Source of the DNA: Monocercomonoides exilis
Lineage: Eukaryota > Preaxostyla > Oxymonadida > Polymastigidae
NCBI GenBank assembly: GCA_001643675.2
Contig: LSRY02000042.1
Coordinates: forward strand, 801,001-865,000
Reading direction: 5' to 3'
Length of the DNA stretch: 64,000 nt
Position 1 is the stretch's first letter. Each line of letters starts with the position of its first letter. The notes under the pieces are model-generated. The model made no database searches. It was given only the letters and a program-made list of their open reading frames with translations, and was not told the origin of the DNA. Of this stretch, positions 1 through 13,413 are shown piece after piece. Made by a program: the position numbers and the translations under genes.

Positions 1-3000
1 TTCTCCTCCTCCTCGTTCTCTTTCTTCTCCTCCTCGTTTTGAAGACCATCGTCTTCGTCCGATCAACCGACTTGCATATGTGATGAGTGTGCGGACGCTG
101 CATCTGGTTGAGCGGTAAAACTTAACACGTTTTGTGCGCTGGTTAAAAGAGCTGGTGAGATGTGAATTTGTGGAGAATAATTATGAGCAGGCAGACGTGG
201 AGCAGGAGTAGGAGAAAGCAACATGGCGGAACAGAACACGCTTTGAAGTGGGAGATGCAGAAGAAGAGGATGAGAAAAAGGAGAAGATGAAGGATGAAAA
301 AGGAATAACTTCTTCTTTTGATAATTTTATTTCAAAAGAAAAATGCGATAGAGAAACGAATGGGATGAGTCAGCTTGGCAACTTGAGTGATAACAATAAA
401 CTTGATTCGGCGACTCAATCAGAAGAATTCAGCAACTTTCAGATGGTGCTTGGCAGGAATGACAACTTTGCTCAGCTTCCAGAAACTCATTTTACATCTT
501 CTGCTATTCTCACCTGCAACTCCGTATTCATTCACAGGCACAGAATAAACAGCAACCTACCCATTCTTCTTCATCTTCTCTTTTCTCTGCTTTTCCACTT
601 GGTTTGCTTTGTACTTATTCTGCATGTCTTCATCCACACAGAAGAAGGGCTGGCTTTCAGATGAAGAGTTCTGTTGAGCCAGAGGCAAAAGGGAAAGATG
701 AACCTTTTTTTTTAATAATCACAAGAATTCTGATTCATTTTGTTGAGTGCTCAGATCGAAAGGGACAGAAAGAGGAGATAATGAAGAGGTGAAATGATGA
801 TTTGGAAGATGAAGGAGGTCGAGGAAATGAGGGAGATTGAGGTGAATTGCCATCAATGCAGATGAAAGGAGGTTATAAAAGGAATTTAGAAAAGAAATTA
901 ACAAAGAACTTGAAAAAGTCAGAAAAGGAAATGAAGAAGAAGAGAGTGAGAGTGAAAGAGAAGGAAGAAGATGCTGAGAAGGATACGTAAACACGAAAAC
1001 CTCAGAATCTTGAGAAGGACCATTGGATGACCAAATTTATTCGTCCGAATCTGAACAATTTGAAGGAAGCGGCTGCTGAAAGAACGGAGCAGCAAGAATT
1101 TGTATCTTCTTTTATATCATCTTCCTTCTAATCGTCATCACGGCCAGTTGATCGTGAGGCAACTGAATGTTGCTATGTCCAAATATCTTGCTCTTTTGCT
1201 ACCTCTTTTTCGGATGGGGAGAAAGAAGCAGTAGATGAAACATGCTCAAATGCAACTTCGATCACTTTCATTACAAAACCTCCTTTAACTGCCGCCAATC
1301 TTCTTCGCAGTCTTCGACGTCTTCTTCTTCCTCTTCCTCTTCCTCTTCTTCTTCTTCTTTGTGTGCATAAACTTCATATAACACCACTTTTTCCACTTCA
1401 TTTGATTGGATTTCTTCTTTTTTTCCCTCATCGTTATATGGGATGATTACAGAAAGAAAGAAGAAGTGTATTTCTGAGGGAAAAAAAAACAGTTGAAAAT
1501 GAGAAGAAGATTGAAAAGTCAATGAAGAGAATAAAGATAAAGAGATAGGAGAATTCGTTTAGACAGGATATGATGAATGGAAATTGGTAAGTGAAAATTG
1601 CTGAGATTTCAAAAAATGAGGAAGTTAAATGGAAATGGGGAGAAGTTGGAGGAGAAGAAGATGATGAACCAGAACAGGAAAAAATGTGGAAAAAAGGAAT
1701 ACGTTGAATATCTGAATCATTCTATATGTTGCTTCTTTTTCATGAGCGTTATGGAGCACATATACGAAGAATGTGGAAGTGCGCTGAGATATGATACCGT
1801 TGAGGGAACGTTCGCGGTTGAGAAGCCACAAGGAGGTGCAGGAGAACACACCATCACCTCTCCAGTGAAAGGTGATAATGAGAGAACAGCTAGAAGGAGG
1901 TGAAGTTTTAGCAAGCGGATTAATTATTAGGGAAGACGGGGCTATTAGCGAACTTACAGCAGTTGATACAAGCACGTGTTTCTGCGGAGACTATGTTCGG
2001 CTGTTCTTCTTTTGTAATGAATCAGAAAGGCTCTTCATTTACATACACTTTCTTATGAATCAGATGCAGTGATCAATGGATCCTTGTGGCAGCTGCAGAG
2101 CGAATCCATTTATTGGGCATGTCTCGAGTACAGCTAAAGATCAATGGATAAGCGCAACTGCGCCCCAAAGGATGAAGAAGTTCCGTTTTGGAAATTGGTG
2201 CAGTTTGAGATAGACTGGATCCATGTTGCTGTTTCAGTCGTATATGTTACTGCAAAGGTTTCCAATAAAGATGGTAGTTTAGACGGAGTGCATCAAGCTG
2301 AAGGGTCTTTCTGATATTTTGATTCCAAAAAGATAAAAAAGAACAATTATACCGCTTTCAATTGCGATATACGTTGAGATAATATGCTGTGCTTAACTAT
2401 TGGATTCACCATCAAAAGCGAATTCGATTGAAGCAGTATTTTGTGTAGAGATGTTGACGTTGGGGAGAAAGACGCAGGAATTGGTAAGAGCACGAAGATC
2501 GGATTGGAAGAGGCTGAGATATCCTCTTCAAGCACAAAGAAGTATGTGGTTGAGGTGAAGATGCTTGTCGGAAGGAGAAAGGAGAGAGGAGGATACAGCA
2601 AGAGATACGACGAGGAAGGAGAAGAGGGAAGAGTGAGTGAAGGAGAATGAATAATGGGAAAAGATGTGATAGCAAATGATGATGCAGCTTGTGAGATATG
2701 ACATCAGCGAGTTGGCGAAGGCGAAATGAGCAGGAACAAGACTTTAAGAGACAGATATGATTCGAATGTTGGAAATACAAAATAAACTTTTGATACGGAG
2801 GACATCTGCGGAGGTGGGGCCCAGGGGGCAAGCGAGGAGCCGCAATGGTGCGCAGAGGAGCTGGTGCCTTGATTGACAAATATCTGGTGGGCGCGGCAGA
2901 ATGTGATGAAGGTGACTTTGTTGAAGTCGAGATCGGGGTTGGGGTCTGTGTGGGAGAAGTCAAACTCGCAGATTGACGTGTTTCAAGCGAAAGAATGCTG

Positions 3001-3700
3001 AGTGAAGCCGAAGGAAAAGAGGGACTAGTTGATTTGGGCGGAGATGGAGGAGCATCGGAGAAAGAGTTCCTTTTGCCTGAATACATGATTCAAGACGAAG
3101 CAGAAGTTGAGGATGCATTCGGACACGTGCAGCCACAACTTCTCGCAGTTGAGGAACACTATTGCAACTCTGCCCTCGGAAGACTCTTCGCTCACATAAC
3201 TGGTGAACACGTACGCCTCAGAAGCGCAGTCAAAGGCACATCACTTCCAAATTAACACAAGAGCTGCTCAGTTGGATGAGCGCACAATGTTGGCATTATT
3301 GGAGGAGTGAAAAACGATTATTGTTCTTTGATCTGAAGCAGACAAGCCAGCCAGAGAAGCGGAGCCATCCACAGCAGATAGGCAGATAGCCACGAGGGAA
3401 TTGCTAGGGAGCCAAGATGAGGAGACTGAGAGGAATTCAAGTCAAGCTGAAGTGGATGCAGAAACGGACACGATAAGGATGAAGAGGCGAGGGTTCAGTG
3501 GTTCAGAGACACACACACTTCTTCCGCTTCCACAATCGTTTATGAAAAAAGTGTTTGTGGAGTCAACATGGAATAAGAGCAGCGCGACAAAAGGAGAGGA
3601 GCATCTGGTAAGGATATCTGGATGAAGGATAAGAGACGAGGAAGAAATATAGAGAATCAGAAGAGAAACGAAGGGAGGAGGATAAAATGAAGATGTTCTT
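1..3700. other. Purine-rich, decayed region without an identifiable gene
   Basis: No long reading frame is present. Many short frames are GA-rich on the plus strand and CT-rich on the minus strand. A few stretches read like former coding sequence, for example plus 2995-3255 (86 residues, acidic, ending KGTSLPN) and plus 1760-1900. Frames change every 100-250 bases and no domain was recognised. GC content is visibly higher than in the AT-rich sequence that begins near 3720. I infer a decayed gene or genes, and no product is claimed. Confidence 0.4.
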
Positions 3701-3769
3701 GCGATAGAAGTTTATTAAGAATCAAATGCAAAAATTTGCAAATTTCTATTCAATTTTTATTATTTTCTT

Positions 3770-4306
3770 TGTTATTTTTCTATTTCTTTGTTTGATCAAT
3801 TTATAAGAATAGCTAATTTAAAGAATTTTTTGTTTCTATACAAAAATAAACAGCAAACTGTTGTATATCTGATAAATATCTTGTTTAACTATAATCTTTT
3901 TCGATGAAAATTTTTGAAAATTGTTCATTTTCAACAAATGTTTTAAGATCTTCAATATCAATTTGAAATTTTCTTTGTAATAACATCATAAAACTAATTT
4001 TTAATAAGAAATTGATATATTACGTATTGTTGTAATTATTATCATGTTTTACAAACCAGTGAACTTTTGATTTTTTCTGTTAATCATATTTTTAAAATTA
4101 TTTGAATAATTTTTTTAGTTTTTTTCAAAATTTGTTATAAAAACAATTTGAAACAAATTAAAATCAACAAATTAATTATTATAATTATATATTATTGCAT
4201 ATTTTCGCAAATTTTTTGGAAATATTATCTTATTAACCAAACCCTTAATGAAAAAATATTTTGATCAAACTTCGTAAATTTTTATGATATCAAAAAAAAA
4301 TCACCC
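3770..4306 (+). repeat. AT-rich dispersed repeat, copy 1 (terminus GGGTGATTTTT)
   Basis: This stretch aligns, in reverse orientation, with 48548-49075 over roughly 500 bases. Shared landmarks are the string around GTTTTAAGATCTTCAA, CTTATTAACCA near the 3' part, and the end AAAAAATCACCC. Both copies stop at CACCC, so the outward-facing end reads GGGTGATTTTT. That resembles the terminus of the inverted-repeat element at 8898-9899. No reading frame. The other end is not clear. Probably a partial or non-autonomous transposon of the same group. Confidence 0.6.
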
Positions 4307-4424
4307 ATATGTTATTATCAAAAATTGATTGATATAACTTCTGCAACAACATTTCACAAATAAAAACAATGTGAACACTTTTTGTGAGTTGTTCACTTTT
4401 CAAACGAATCACGATAAATATCTA

Positions 4425-4790
4425 ATGGTGTGTGCATAAACCCGCACTTGTGCAAAAACCCGCACACTTGACATTTTCTTTCGAAATACTCTTCCACATT
4501 CATATATGTGAAAGCTTTTTGCATTTTGATACCACCGGTAACTGATATATGAACAATATTAAGTATTTCGAATGAAAAATCAAAAACAAAAATATTTGAT
4601 CTAAAGATCAAAAAAGATCAAATATTTTTGTTTTTGATTTTTCATTCGAAATACTTAATATTGTTCATATATCAGTTACCGGTGGTATCAAAATGCAAAA
4701 AGCTTTCACATATATGAATGTGGAAGAGTATTTCGAAAGAAAATGTCAAGTGTGCGGGTTTTTGCACAAGTGCGGGTTTATGCACCCAAC
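4425..4790. mobile_element. Palindromic foldback element 1 (about 366 bp)
   Basis: A near-perfect inverted repeat with arms of about 175 bases meets around 4607 with almost no spacer. Each end carries a paired AACCCG motif with 18-nt spacing, in the context GTGCATAAACCCGCAC then AAAAACCCGCAC. TA dinucleotides flank both ends (4423-4424 and 4791-4792). There is no transposase frame: the two mirrored short frames inside are simply the two arms. A non-autonomous MITE or foldback element; the transposase family is unknown. Confidence 0.8.
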
Positions 4791-4814
4791 TATAATAAAC
4801 ATTGAATCGCTAAG

Positions 4815-5060
4815 AATTTTCAGTTTTTCAAAATTTTTGATAAAAACAATGAAATGCGAAAAACAATCGAAAAAATAGTTAAAAACAAATAACATTTGCA
4901 ATTATAAAACTTCATTGTGTGTGTTTCATAACCTTATAGTTAAAAATATACAAAGAAAGAAAGATAGTCCAAAATGGACAAAACAAATGATCAAAAATAA
5001 ATTAAAAATTCCCAAGACCTTCATCAATTACAAAAATTGACAAGAAAAAATTTTTGTATG
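4815..5060 (+). repeat. Fragment related to the right half of element 2
   Basis: Sequence such as GAAAGATAGTCCAAAATGGACA and ATGATCAAAAATAAATTAAAAATTCC closely matches the right half of the 8898-9899 element (about 9555-9745). It lies directly beside foldback element 1 and close to the dispersed repeat at 3770-4306, so 3.7-5.1 kb is a nest of related elements. The homology fades towards 5060. No gene. Confidence 0.6.
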
Positions 5061-5393
5061 AACATTAAATAATTATTCAAACCTTATGCAATATGCATTT
5101 TCTATTTTTTGTTTTTATTTAGTGAGAAACTCCAATAAAAAAAAATGGTTCAGATAATTAAAATCATCACGATGAAAAAATCCCCTGTACATTTTTTGTT
5201 TAGTATTTAAAGAACATGAATATACATGTATAAATAGGAAGAGAACTTCTTAAAGTGAGTGCGAGCTAGACAAGCATAGATCCAGTGATTATGTTTAGAA
5301 CTATTCTGTTTGCACTTTCTTTTTTTGAAACTGAATATGTGAATATCATATGGAAAATTTGATAAAGCATATCCAAGAGAGCATTAAAAAAAA

Positions 5394-5432
5394 GTTGAAA
5401 ATAAATAAATAAATAAATAAATAAATAAAATA
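5394..5432. repeat. AAAT/ATAA tetranucleotide microsatellite
   Basis: Tandem AATA units, about seven, in the AT-rich intergenic stretch between the element cluster and family copy A. The 5060-5650 interval holds no gene that I can see. Confidence 0.9.
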
Positions 5433-5650
5433 AACAATAACAATAAAAAATGAAAATTTGAGATATAAAACGAAATTAAATTTATTATATTAAACATTAA
5501 CATCATCGGCTGATAATTGAACTGAAAATCCAATAAACAATATCAATTGAAAAAAATGCAAATAACAATTTTCGATAAAGCAAAAAGTGAAAAAAAAAAA
5601 AATCGAAAAATTGAATGTCTGAGTTTCAGCGCACAAAGAATTTCATTTTC

Positions 5651-7240
5651 TTAAACATTCACAAAATAATCGACTATCCTAGTTGATATTAAAATTTCAA
5701 ATTTCCATCTTAGATAATGAATTCTTTTATGAAAACTTACAATGATATCTTCATTTCCTTCTTCCTCCAACTTTTCAAATATTTTTCTTTTCAATTCTTT
5801 TCTTTTCTCTTCTTCCATTTTGATATCCTTCTCCACTTCTTCTATTTCATTATCATCTTCATTTTTATTTCCATAAATCTCTTCTTCTTCCATTTTATCT
5901 TCATCTTCTTCTTCCATTTCATAAATCTTTTCTTCTTCTATTCTGTCATATTGTTCTTCAATTCCATCATTCTCTTTAATTTCCATTTCATTTTCAATTT
6001 TTCCTTTCAATCTCAATGAAATCGTTTCAAAAAAGTATAAGCTTTCAAATATCATCTTGTTTTCCAATGTTGGTCGTTGTATCTCTACCAAAATGAGGAT
6101 AAAAGCTCTACTTTTTAAAATGTCTTCAATTTCTGTATCTGATCTGATCCATATCAGTTTAAGTAAATTAATGCATTTCACGTGAATATATCCGTGTTTA
6201 TCCTTTGCCGCTCGAAACATCTGAACAATGCAATTAAAAAGTCCGACAAATTCTTCGTTCCGCAATTTGAACGAACAAAAATATTCCTCCAATGTTTTGA
6301 GCCATCTATTTAAAATAAGCACAACTTCAGTTTCTTTTTCTCTTTCTTCTTCTTTTTCTCTTCCAATCAATACGCTTTGAAAGCTCTTCTAGTTCCTTTG
6401 AACTGCATTTCGCAAGAGAGGTAATATACACGCCAACTTCTTCCAATTTTTCTTCTAAGAGCATCCTGTCTGTATAAAAGTCCCAAGCTGATTGATACGC
6501 AATGCAAGTGAGATTGTTGCGCACTTTATGATGATGTATTATCTCTTTGATTTCATTCAAATACAGTTCTTCTGGCACTTTCTAATAAAAATTAGAAAAA
6601 GGAAATATAATAACTTCAAAAACGAAATAGATATGTTCACACATAATATTTTCTAATGCAACTCAAAGCCAACAAAGCCATTTCCACTTCTTTCTGAGTC
6701 TCCTTGTTTTCTTCTTTCCTTAACGCAACTTTCAAAAGGCAAGGCACGCTAATTGAAAGCAATTTCGAAGAAGTCATGAGCCGTATAGCATTAGATAGCA
6801 TTCGCAAACATCAGCCAGCAGTTTTTCGACCTTTTTATTTTTTTTCCGTTCTTTGATAATCATCTTCTTAAATCTTTTGCCCAACAAAGATCGGAAAAAA
6901 TAAACAACATGTTCATTTTTCACAGCACTGCGATATCCCATGTGTTTCAAAAGAAAAAGTTGATTTTTCAAAGACATTATCTTTTCTTCAATCATGTTGT
7001 GCATTTTTCCAAACATTTTTTTAGAGAAAAACATTTCGAATGTGTTTTTACTCATTTCATCAATCAATTCGTTCGTTTTTTCGATTTTTTTGTTTGTTCT
7101 TCCTCATTGCTATGTTCAAGTTCTGAAAACAATTCTTAAATGAAAAAAGAAAGAAAGAAAGAAAGAAATATGATCATCATGAATTTAAGTGTAATAAAAG
7201 CGAGCCCATGAACTTTTTTGTGTTGTTCGTCTCCTGTATC
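5651..7240 (-). pseudogene. Family copy A: three-exon ARM-like helical protein, broken
   Basis: Minus-strand member of the local family. Exon 1 relic 7240-7207 has lost its ATG (ATA) and its GT donor (GC). Exon 2 is 7134-6643 and exon 3 is 6581-5651, ending in the family signature YFVNV followed by TAA. Exon 2 has a frameshift near 7085 in an A run and another near 6780; exon 3 has one near 6365 in a purine run. Exon 3 also carries a long Glu/Ile-rich insertion at about 5800-6000 that other copies lack. The intron between exons 2 and 3 is 61 nt (GTGTGA to TTAG). With several independent lesions it is probably a true pseudogene, although the frameshifts lie in error-prone runs. Confidence 0.8.
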
Positions 7241-7611
7241 TTTAGCTATCGGATTGCATTCAGAAAACAAACCATTTGACATTCAAATGACAAACAAAAC
7301 CACAACAAGATTGTTAAAAATAAGTAAAATTAAAACTCGAAATAGCTCTTATAAATATAAGTGTTCGCACCATTCTTCTTTTCATTTGCATTTTCGACAA
7401 TCAACTGCAAAGAAAGTGAGTGATAAAAATATACAATTTTGTTATAATGTATTCAATGATCAAAATTATTTCTTTGAACTGAAGAATAAATTAGAAAAAT
7501 GAGAATTCCATGAGTGAGCATTTACTGCAGATTAAATAACGTTAATTTCTAAGTTCACATGTATCGCTGGAAAAACAATGCCAATGATGAAACTTCGATA
7601 AATAATTTATG

Positions 7612-8345
7612 AAATTGGATGGTCAAGGGGAATACAATAATTTCATCAATAACAAAAAAGACGTAATGTACGCATTTTTTTTTGTTCTACATGTTGTGAA
7701 GATATTTCCGTCTGTATCCTTTCCAATTCTCAGGAATATGAGTTATTGTTGAAATGGCCAATCTCCGCTTTGTGGAGCAATACGATGAGAACGGAGCAGA
7801 TTATTATATAGCAATTGGGAAATAAATGAAGTTACGGAAGATACATGATTTTTATTTGGAACAAGAGGTGAGAACAAATTCGACTGTTATTTTGTTGAAT
7901 GAAGATAACAAAAAGGAATTCTGTGAAGGACAAAATCTGCACAAAATTATATAGAATTTAGTAACATAAGGCAATGGAGAAGATTTTTGGACAAGGAAAG
8001 TGGCTGACAATACCGAGGGAAGGATATTAATCACAAAAACAAGCAAGAATTCAATGGAAAAAAGGAGAGAACCAAAATATCAGTTTTATTTATAAGGTTT
8101 TCCTGTTTCTTGGACTGCAAAAGGAAGACATGGAAAGCTGCGAAATTCTATTTCTGATTCCTCTTTTGTTTCAAAAGAAAGGAGAAATACCATCAAACAG
8201 ACATCCAATTATCGAGTGCTTTTTGACAATCGAACAACATTCTGCCCAATTGCATCTGGATTTCATTCTTCGAAGGGACATCCATTTTGAGCAAGCAAGA
8301 TGATTATTTTTCGAGGTTTGCTTTCTTCGGTCCCACAGCCAATGA
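7612..8345. repeat. Duplicated flank, copy 1 (matches 41762-42505)
   Basis: About 735 bases align at high identity and in the same orientation with 41762-42505. Both copies lie just upstream (5') of minus-strand family copies (A and F), so gene plus flank were duplicated as a block. Inside, the frame beginning near 8098 reads PVSWTAKGRHGKLRNS and continues open for about 50 codons in both copies, which suggests a shared relic of another gene. No domain recognised and no complete gene now. Confidence 0.75.
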
Positions 8346-8897
8346 GAGAGAATTTTATGGTTTTCGTTTTCTTCGTTAGTTTTTCAACAAAGCTGTTGTT
8401 TCGCTCAGCTTCTATGTCAGTGCATGACCCATTGAATTTTGTTCATTAAACATCGATGAATGAATGCCAACCTTTTCATCCATCTTCCTCTTAGTCGTTG
8501 AAGCACAGCCAACTAATTCTCTTCATTTTCATCAGTGATCATCCTCACATTCAGCAACCTGGTTGACATTTGATGCCTTTCAATCACACAAGCCAAAGAG
8601 CGATGTCCTTCAAGCACAGAAAGATGAATATTTCTTTCTTCTTCAAAAACTACATTTCGTTTGCTTCAATTATCAAATCATCACCCTCTTCACCTTCTTC
8701 CTCCTCCTCTTTCTCCTTCTCTTCCTCATCCTCATCCTTTTCCTCTTCCTATTCTTTGTGATTCTTTTTCAAATTCTTCCTCTTCCTGTTTTTCATTATC
8801 ATCTTCTTGTCATTTCAGAAAAACTCATTCATACAGAAAGAAAAACCCCCAAAGAAACCCTGTCAAATCAAAACAGAAAAATAGAAAATAAAGTCTA

Positions 8898-9899
8898 GGG
8901 TGATTTATAAACCCGAACATTTTCATAAACCCGGTTATTTTTTTTTGTTCGTTGAAACAGAATGAATACAACATAAAAATATAAAAAGCAAACTTTTATA
9001 TGTTTATTTTGCTATTTTATGACAGTACAAGAATTTTTATGTTTCAATTTAAGATTTTGATGAAGATCAAAGGAATTTTTAATTTATTTTTGATCAATTG
9101 TTTTGCTCATTTTTAACCAACTCTCTTTTTCTGTCAATTTTTACGTATAATGCCACAAAACATACATAACGAAGTTTTATTGTTTCAAATATTTTTTGTT
9201 TTTTCCAATTTTTTCGATTGTTTTTCACATTTCATCGTTTTTGACAAAAAATATGAAAAAATGAAAATTTACGAGCTTATTTTTTATTTAGAGAATTATT
9301 CATTACTATGTCATGTAAATAAGATAATAATGCATTTGTATTCTTAATTATTAGTCATTTTAAATAAAATTGAAAACAAAATTAGTATTTTTATCATTTT
9401 CAATATTTGATGTGTGTAATGAAAACAACAACATTTCACAAATTTTTAACCCGGTATATGCTTTATGCAAACCTTTTTCTTTTCATGCACATCATTTTTA
9501 ATAAGTAAAAAATATCTTACAGCTCATAATTTTCATATTTTCACACTTTTTGTCAAAAATGATGAAATGTGAAAAACAATAGAAAAAATAGATAAAAACA
9601 TAGAACATTAGGAATTATTAAAGGTCAATATGTATGTTTTATGACATTATACATAAAAATTGACAGAAAAAGAAAGATAGTCCGAAACGGACAAAACAAT
9701 TGATCAAAAATAAATTAAAAATTCCTTTGATCTTCATCAAAATCTTAAATTGAAACATAAAAATTCTTGTACTGTCATAAAATAGCAAAATAAACATATA
9801 AAAGTTTGCTTTTTATATTTTTATGTTGTATTCATTCTGTTTCAACGAACAAAAAAAAATAACCGGGTTTATGAAAATGTTCGGGTTTATAAATCACCC
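8898..9899. mobile_element. Long terminal-inverted-repeat element 2 (1002 bp)
   Basis: Ends are GGGTGATTTATAAACCCG and its complement, flanked by TA at 8896-8897 and 9900-9901. Inverted arms extend about 400 bases each (about 8898-9300 and 9500-9899) around an AT-rich spacer of about 200 bases. Two AACCCG motifs lie 18 nt apart in each terminus. The short reading frames inside are arms or spacer, and no transposase was found. I interpret it as a non-autonomous TA-targeting DNA transposon related to elements 1 and 3. The 9900-10350 interval that follows holds no recognisable gene. Confidence 0.85.
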
Positions 9900-10359
9900 T
9901 ATATTGATTTGCGTTCGGCTTGTTGATGAGAACGTATCTTCATATTTGCGAATTCCTTCGCTTTTTCATTCAACTTGCTTGGATTTGAAGAGGTCGGTGG
10001 AAAATGCAGCAAAAATACGTTCAGATGAACAAAAGAACAAAAAAGTGAAAGAAAATTCGTTATTATCGATGAATTAATTCAGAATTGCTTAATTTACAAA
10101 ATTATTCTTATCGCTTCTTTCTTTTTGGGAAGGCTTTTGAAGAAGAAAAGAAAGACATTGTCTAAATATCAAATCTTTTTTGTTTTTTTTTGTTTCTTCA
10201 TTTCATTTTGAAAAAGAAGTGGGAAAAACAATTTATAAATGATTTTTATTTAATTTCATTTCATTTTGAATTATCTCTGGCATATGTGAAATGATGAAAA
10301 AAATTGAAAAATAGAAAATTTGAGAAACAAAGCCAAATGAAAAGAATTTGGCTTAACAT

Positions 10360-11676
10360 TCACAAAATAATCTGAAATATCCGCGGTAAATCATCATGGA
10401 AAATTTTGTTGAGAAAGTCTATTAGTTCATGAAAGCTTGTGATTATATCTTCGCATCCTTCTTCTTCCATCTTTTCAGACATCTTTCTTTTCAATTCTTT
10501 TCTTTTTCTTTTGTTCATTTCATCATCTTCCTTTTCTTTCAATCTTTCTGAAATATTCATGAAAAATTTCAAGCAATCAAATAGAACATATTCATTCAAC
10601 ATTGGTTGCTGCATCCCCTCCAAAACGGCATCAATAGCTCCGCCATTCAGCAAGTCTTCAATTTTTATTTCTCCATTTTCTGCTGCATTTCTCAAGGAAA
10701 AAATGCACCAGTAGCTAATTTCCCTGTGATTATCCTTTGCTGCTCGAAATAACTGAACAAGGCTGTTGATAAGTCCAACATATCCTTCTTTCCACATTGT
10801 GAAATCGAGAAAATAAATCTCAAGAGTTTCAATCCATCTCAATATAATAAGCTCTTCTTTCGTATCTTTTCCTCTTCTTTCCTCTTCTTTCTTTCTCTTC
10901 CAATTCACGCACTTTGTCAACTTTTCCAATTCTCTTGCTGACTTTCTTTCAAAATGCAGTTCATTCAACATCTCTCCATCTAAGCTTTCGTCAGTGTTCA
11001 ATCTGTTAATCAAAAAACCCCAAGCAGACTGATAGGCAAGATGAGTAAGGTTGTGATGCTCTTGATGATATTTGATGATTTCTGTTACCTCATTTAGATA
11101 CAGTTCTTTATCCAATAGCTAATAAAAACAAAACAAAACAAATAATATTTTTATATCAAAAACGGAAATTGAAATGTTCAAACAACAAATTCGTTAAAAT
11201 TACTTAAAGCCAACAATGCTATTTCCACTTCCTTCTGAGCCTTCTCGCTTTCCTCTTTCTTCAATGCAGCTTTCAGGAGACAAGGCACGCAAATTGAAAG
11301 AAATTCCAAAGACGATTCGTTGTCAAGCAAAAAACAGCATTCACAAAGATCAACCAGCAACCTTTCATCCTTATCTTCTATCTTTTCATTTTCATTTATA
11401 ATCATTTTCTCAAATCTTTTGCATAACAAAGATTTCCCAAATCCATTAAAAAAATTCTTTTCAGCACTTTGAAATATCCAAGGTGTTTCAGTAAATGAAA
11501 AGCATTTTCAATTTTCATTTTCCCTTCTTTAATCATTTCGTTTATTTTGTCGAACAGTTCTTTGCTGAAAACATTTTCAAATTCTTCTTCCTCCATTTCA
11601 TCAATAAATTCTTTCATTTCGAAAATTTTCTGTTTCTGCTCTGCTTCAGTGAATTGTTCCAGCTGTGAAAGTTTCT
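10360..11676 (-). pseudogene. Family copy D: ARM-like helical protein with frameshifts
   Basis: Exon 2 is 11676-11184 and exon 3 is 11118-10360; the intron between them is 65 nt (GTTTGA donor, TTATTAG acceptor, phase 0). The N-terminal half has the family pattern (EEFENVFSKELFDKINEMIKEGK) and exon 3 begins LDKELYLNEV. A one-base frameshift in the poly-A/T run near 11445 splits exon 2. A second near the 3' end makes the frame finish RIFQIIL instead of ISDYFVNV. Exon 1 was not located. A 92-bp segment (10631-10722) is identical to copy B. Pseudogene, or a gene with homopolymer sequencing errors. Confidence 0.75.
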
Positions 11677-11699
11677 CTAAAAAAAAGTGAAAAATCAAA

Positions 11700-13180
11700 A
11701 GAGAAAAATGAAGCATTTATTAATTTAACCATTCATTTCTTATAACACTTTGCAAACCAAAAAATATTTGCTTTTTTGAAGGTGACTGTGAAATCGCAAA
11801 ATGTTTTCAAAACAACAAATAAATTCATTTTCGAAATATTTGTGGAGCAATTGAATCAAAAGAATTAAAAACACCAAGTCAAATATCTAATAAAAAAGGA
11901 TTCCAAACCTCTTTTGGCATCAATGATTTTTGCTTCAAAGCAAGAAAATCAATGAAACAAAATAATCTCCTTTTTGAATAAATAAATAAGGGAAAGCAAC
12001 CTTTAATTTTATCAGTGAAGATTTTTGATTGATAAATTGCAGCAGCCAGAGCATGTTTGAGCTGCTTATGTGCATGATCACAGATGCACCCATGCGAGAT
12101 ATGGCACTGCAGAAGAACAGGGATTTTGTTAACGGATGGAGGAGCGAGTGGCTGTTTGCATCGATTGTTTGAGAAAATTGATTTTGTGAGAAAACCAGCA
12201 TGAAATATGAACCAAGTTATATGTTGCAAATCATATGGTGCAACATCGACTGTGATATTTTGATGAAAAATAACTCAAGCAAGATGCAGAAAAAACGAGG
12301 AGAATATCAGAAAGATTGAATTGAACCGCCTTGTCATTTCAGGGAAATGATGTGTACTTGGCATATCATTTGAGCATGACTTGCTTTATATGGTTTTTTG
12401 GTCGAAGGTTTGTTTTGTGGAAAAGGAAAGGGAATTGAAGGGTTGGACAATGGAGGAAGCGAACAGAATGAAGCACTCAGCAGGCCTTAACAACAAACGC
12501 ATTGCCATTTCCGCGAAACCCGTTGGAAAGCTGTCAGCGAAGATTTTCCGTTGAACAAGTCTTCGAAAATGAGAGCATTTTTTGTTAATTTGGGGAATAT
12601 GTGTTTTCATCTGATATCACAGCCAACTTCACAATGGAATTACTGCGTTCGATGATGTTCTTTGCCAGTCATACATTGTCCAGTTATCTGTTTTTTAATG
12701 TTACAAGAGGCAATTTTGAAGAACAAGAAAGCCAGTGGGGTTAATATTACCAATCCAGTGGAGATGAGAAAATATTTCGATCCAAAAAGATGGTTTGACT
12801 TTTTTTGTTTCATTCATGTTTCTTTTAAGATGTTCTTTGAATGAAAACAGATTGGCCACGAACAGGAATACCACAAAGAGAGAGAAGTCATTTCATCCTT
12901 TTTCAAAAGATTCAGAAGTTTTGAGATTATCCTTGTTTGGATTGCATTCAACAATGATTTTCGTGACTTCTGCCATCTGTTTTGTATGTTGCATAACATG
13001 AAAATGATTTGACATGAGCCTGAAAGAGAGAGAGAAAGAAGATTTGCTTGGGTTATTTGTTGAGAGTGTTTGACAGAAGCGACTCTTTTGTTGAAGCTGA
13101 TAAGCTGCATGAGCATTCTCGTTCAGTATACATTCAATTTTTTCTATCTCCCAACTTGACTTGGAAAAGCTGATATCTTC
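11700..13180. other. Intergenic stretch with scattered former-coding fragments
   Basis: No reading frame exceeds about 115 codons. Short plus-strand pieces around 12420-12660 look protein-like but switch frame repeatedly. No domain, RNA gene or element ends were recognised. Confidence 0.4.
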
Positions 13181-13189
13181 TATTTTTCT

Positions 13190-13279
13190 TCACCTTCTTC
13201 TTCACCTTCTTCTTCTTCTTCTCCCAATCTGATTGTGGATTCATCATACTCAATAGGCAATAATTCTTCTTCTTCTGCC

Positions 13280-13314
<35 letters not shown>

Positions 13315-13378
13315 TTCTTCTTCTTCTTCTTCTTCTTCTTCTTCATTGTCATCATCACCTTCTTCTTCTTCTTCTTCT

Positions 13379-13413
<35 letters not shown>

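Noticed and set aside
9823-10077. 84-codon frame as a small gene
   Set aside because: Its first part lies within the inverted-repeat arm of element 2 and it has no recognisable domain.
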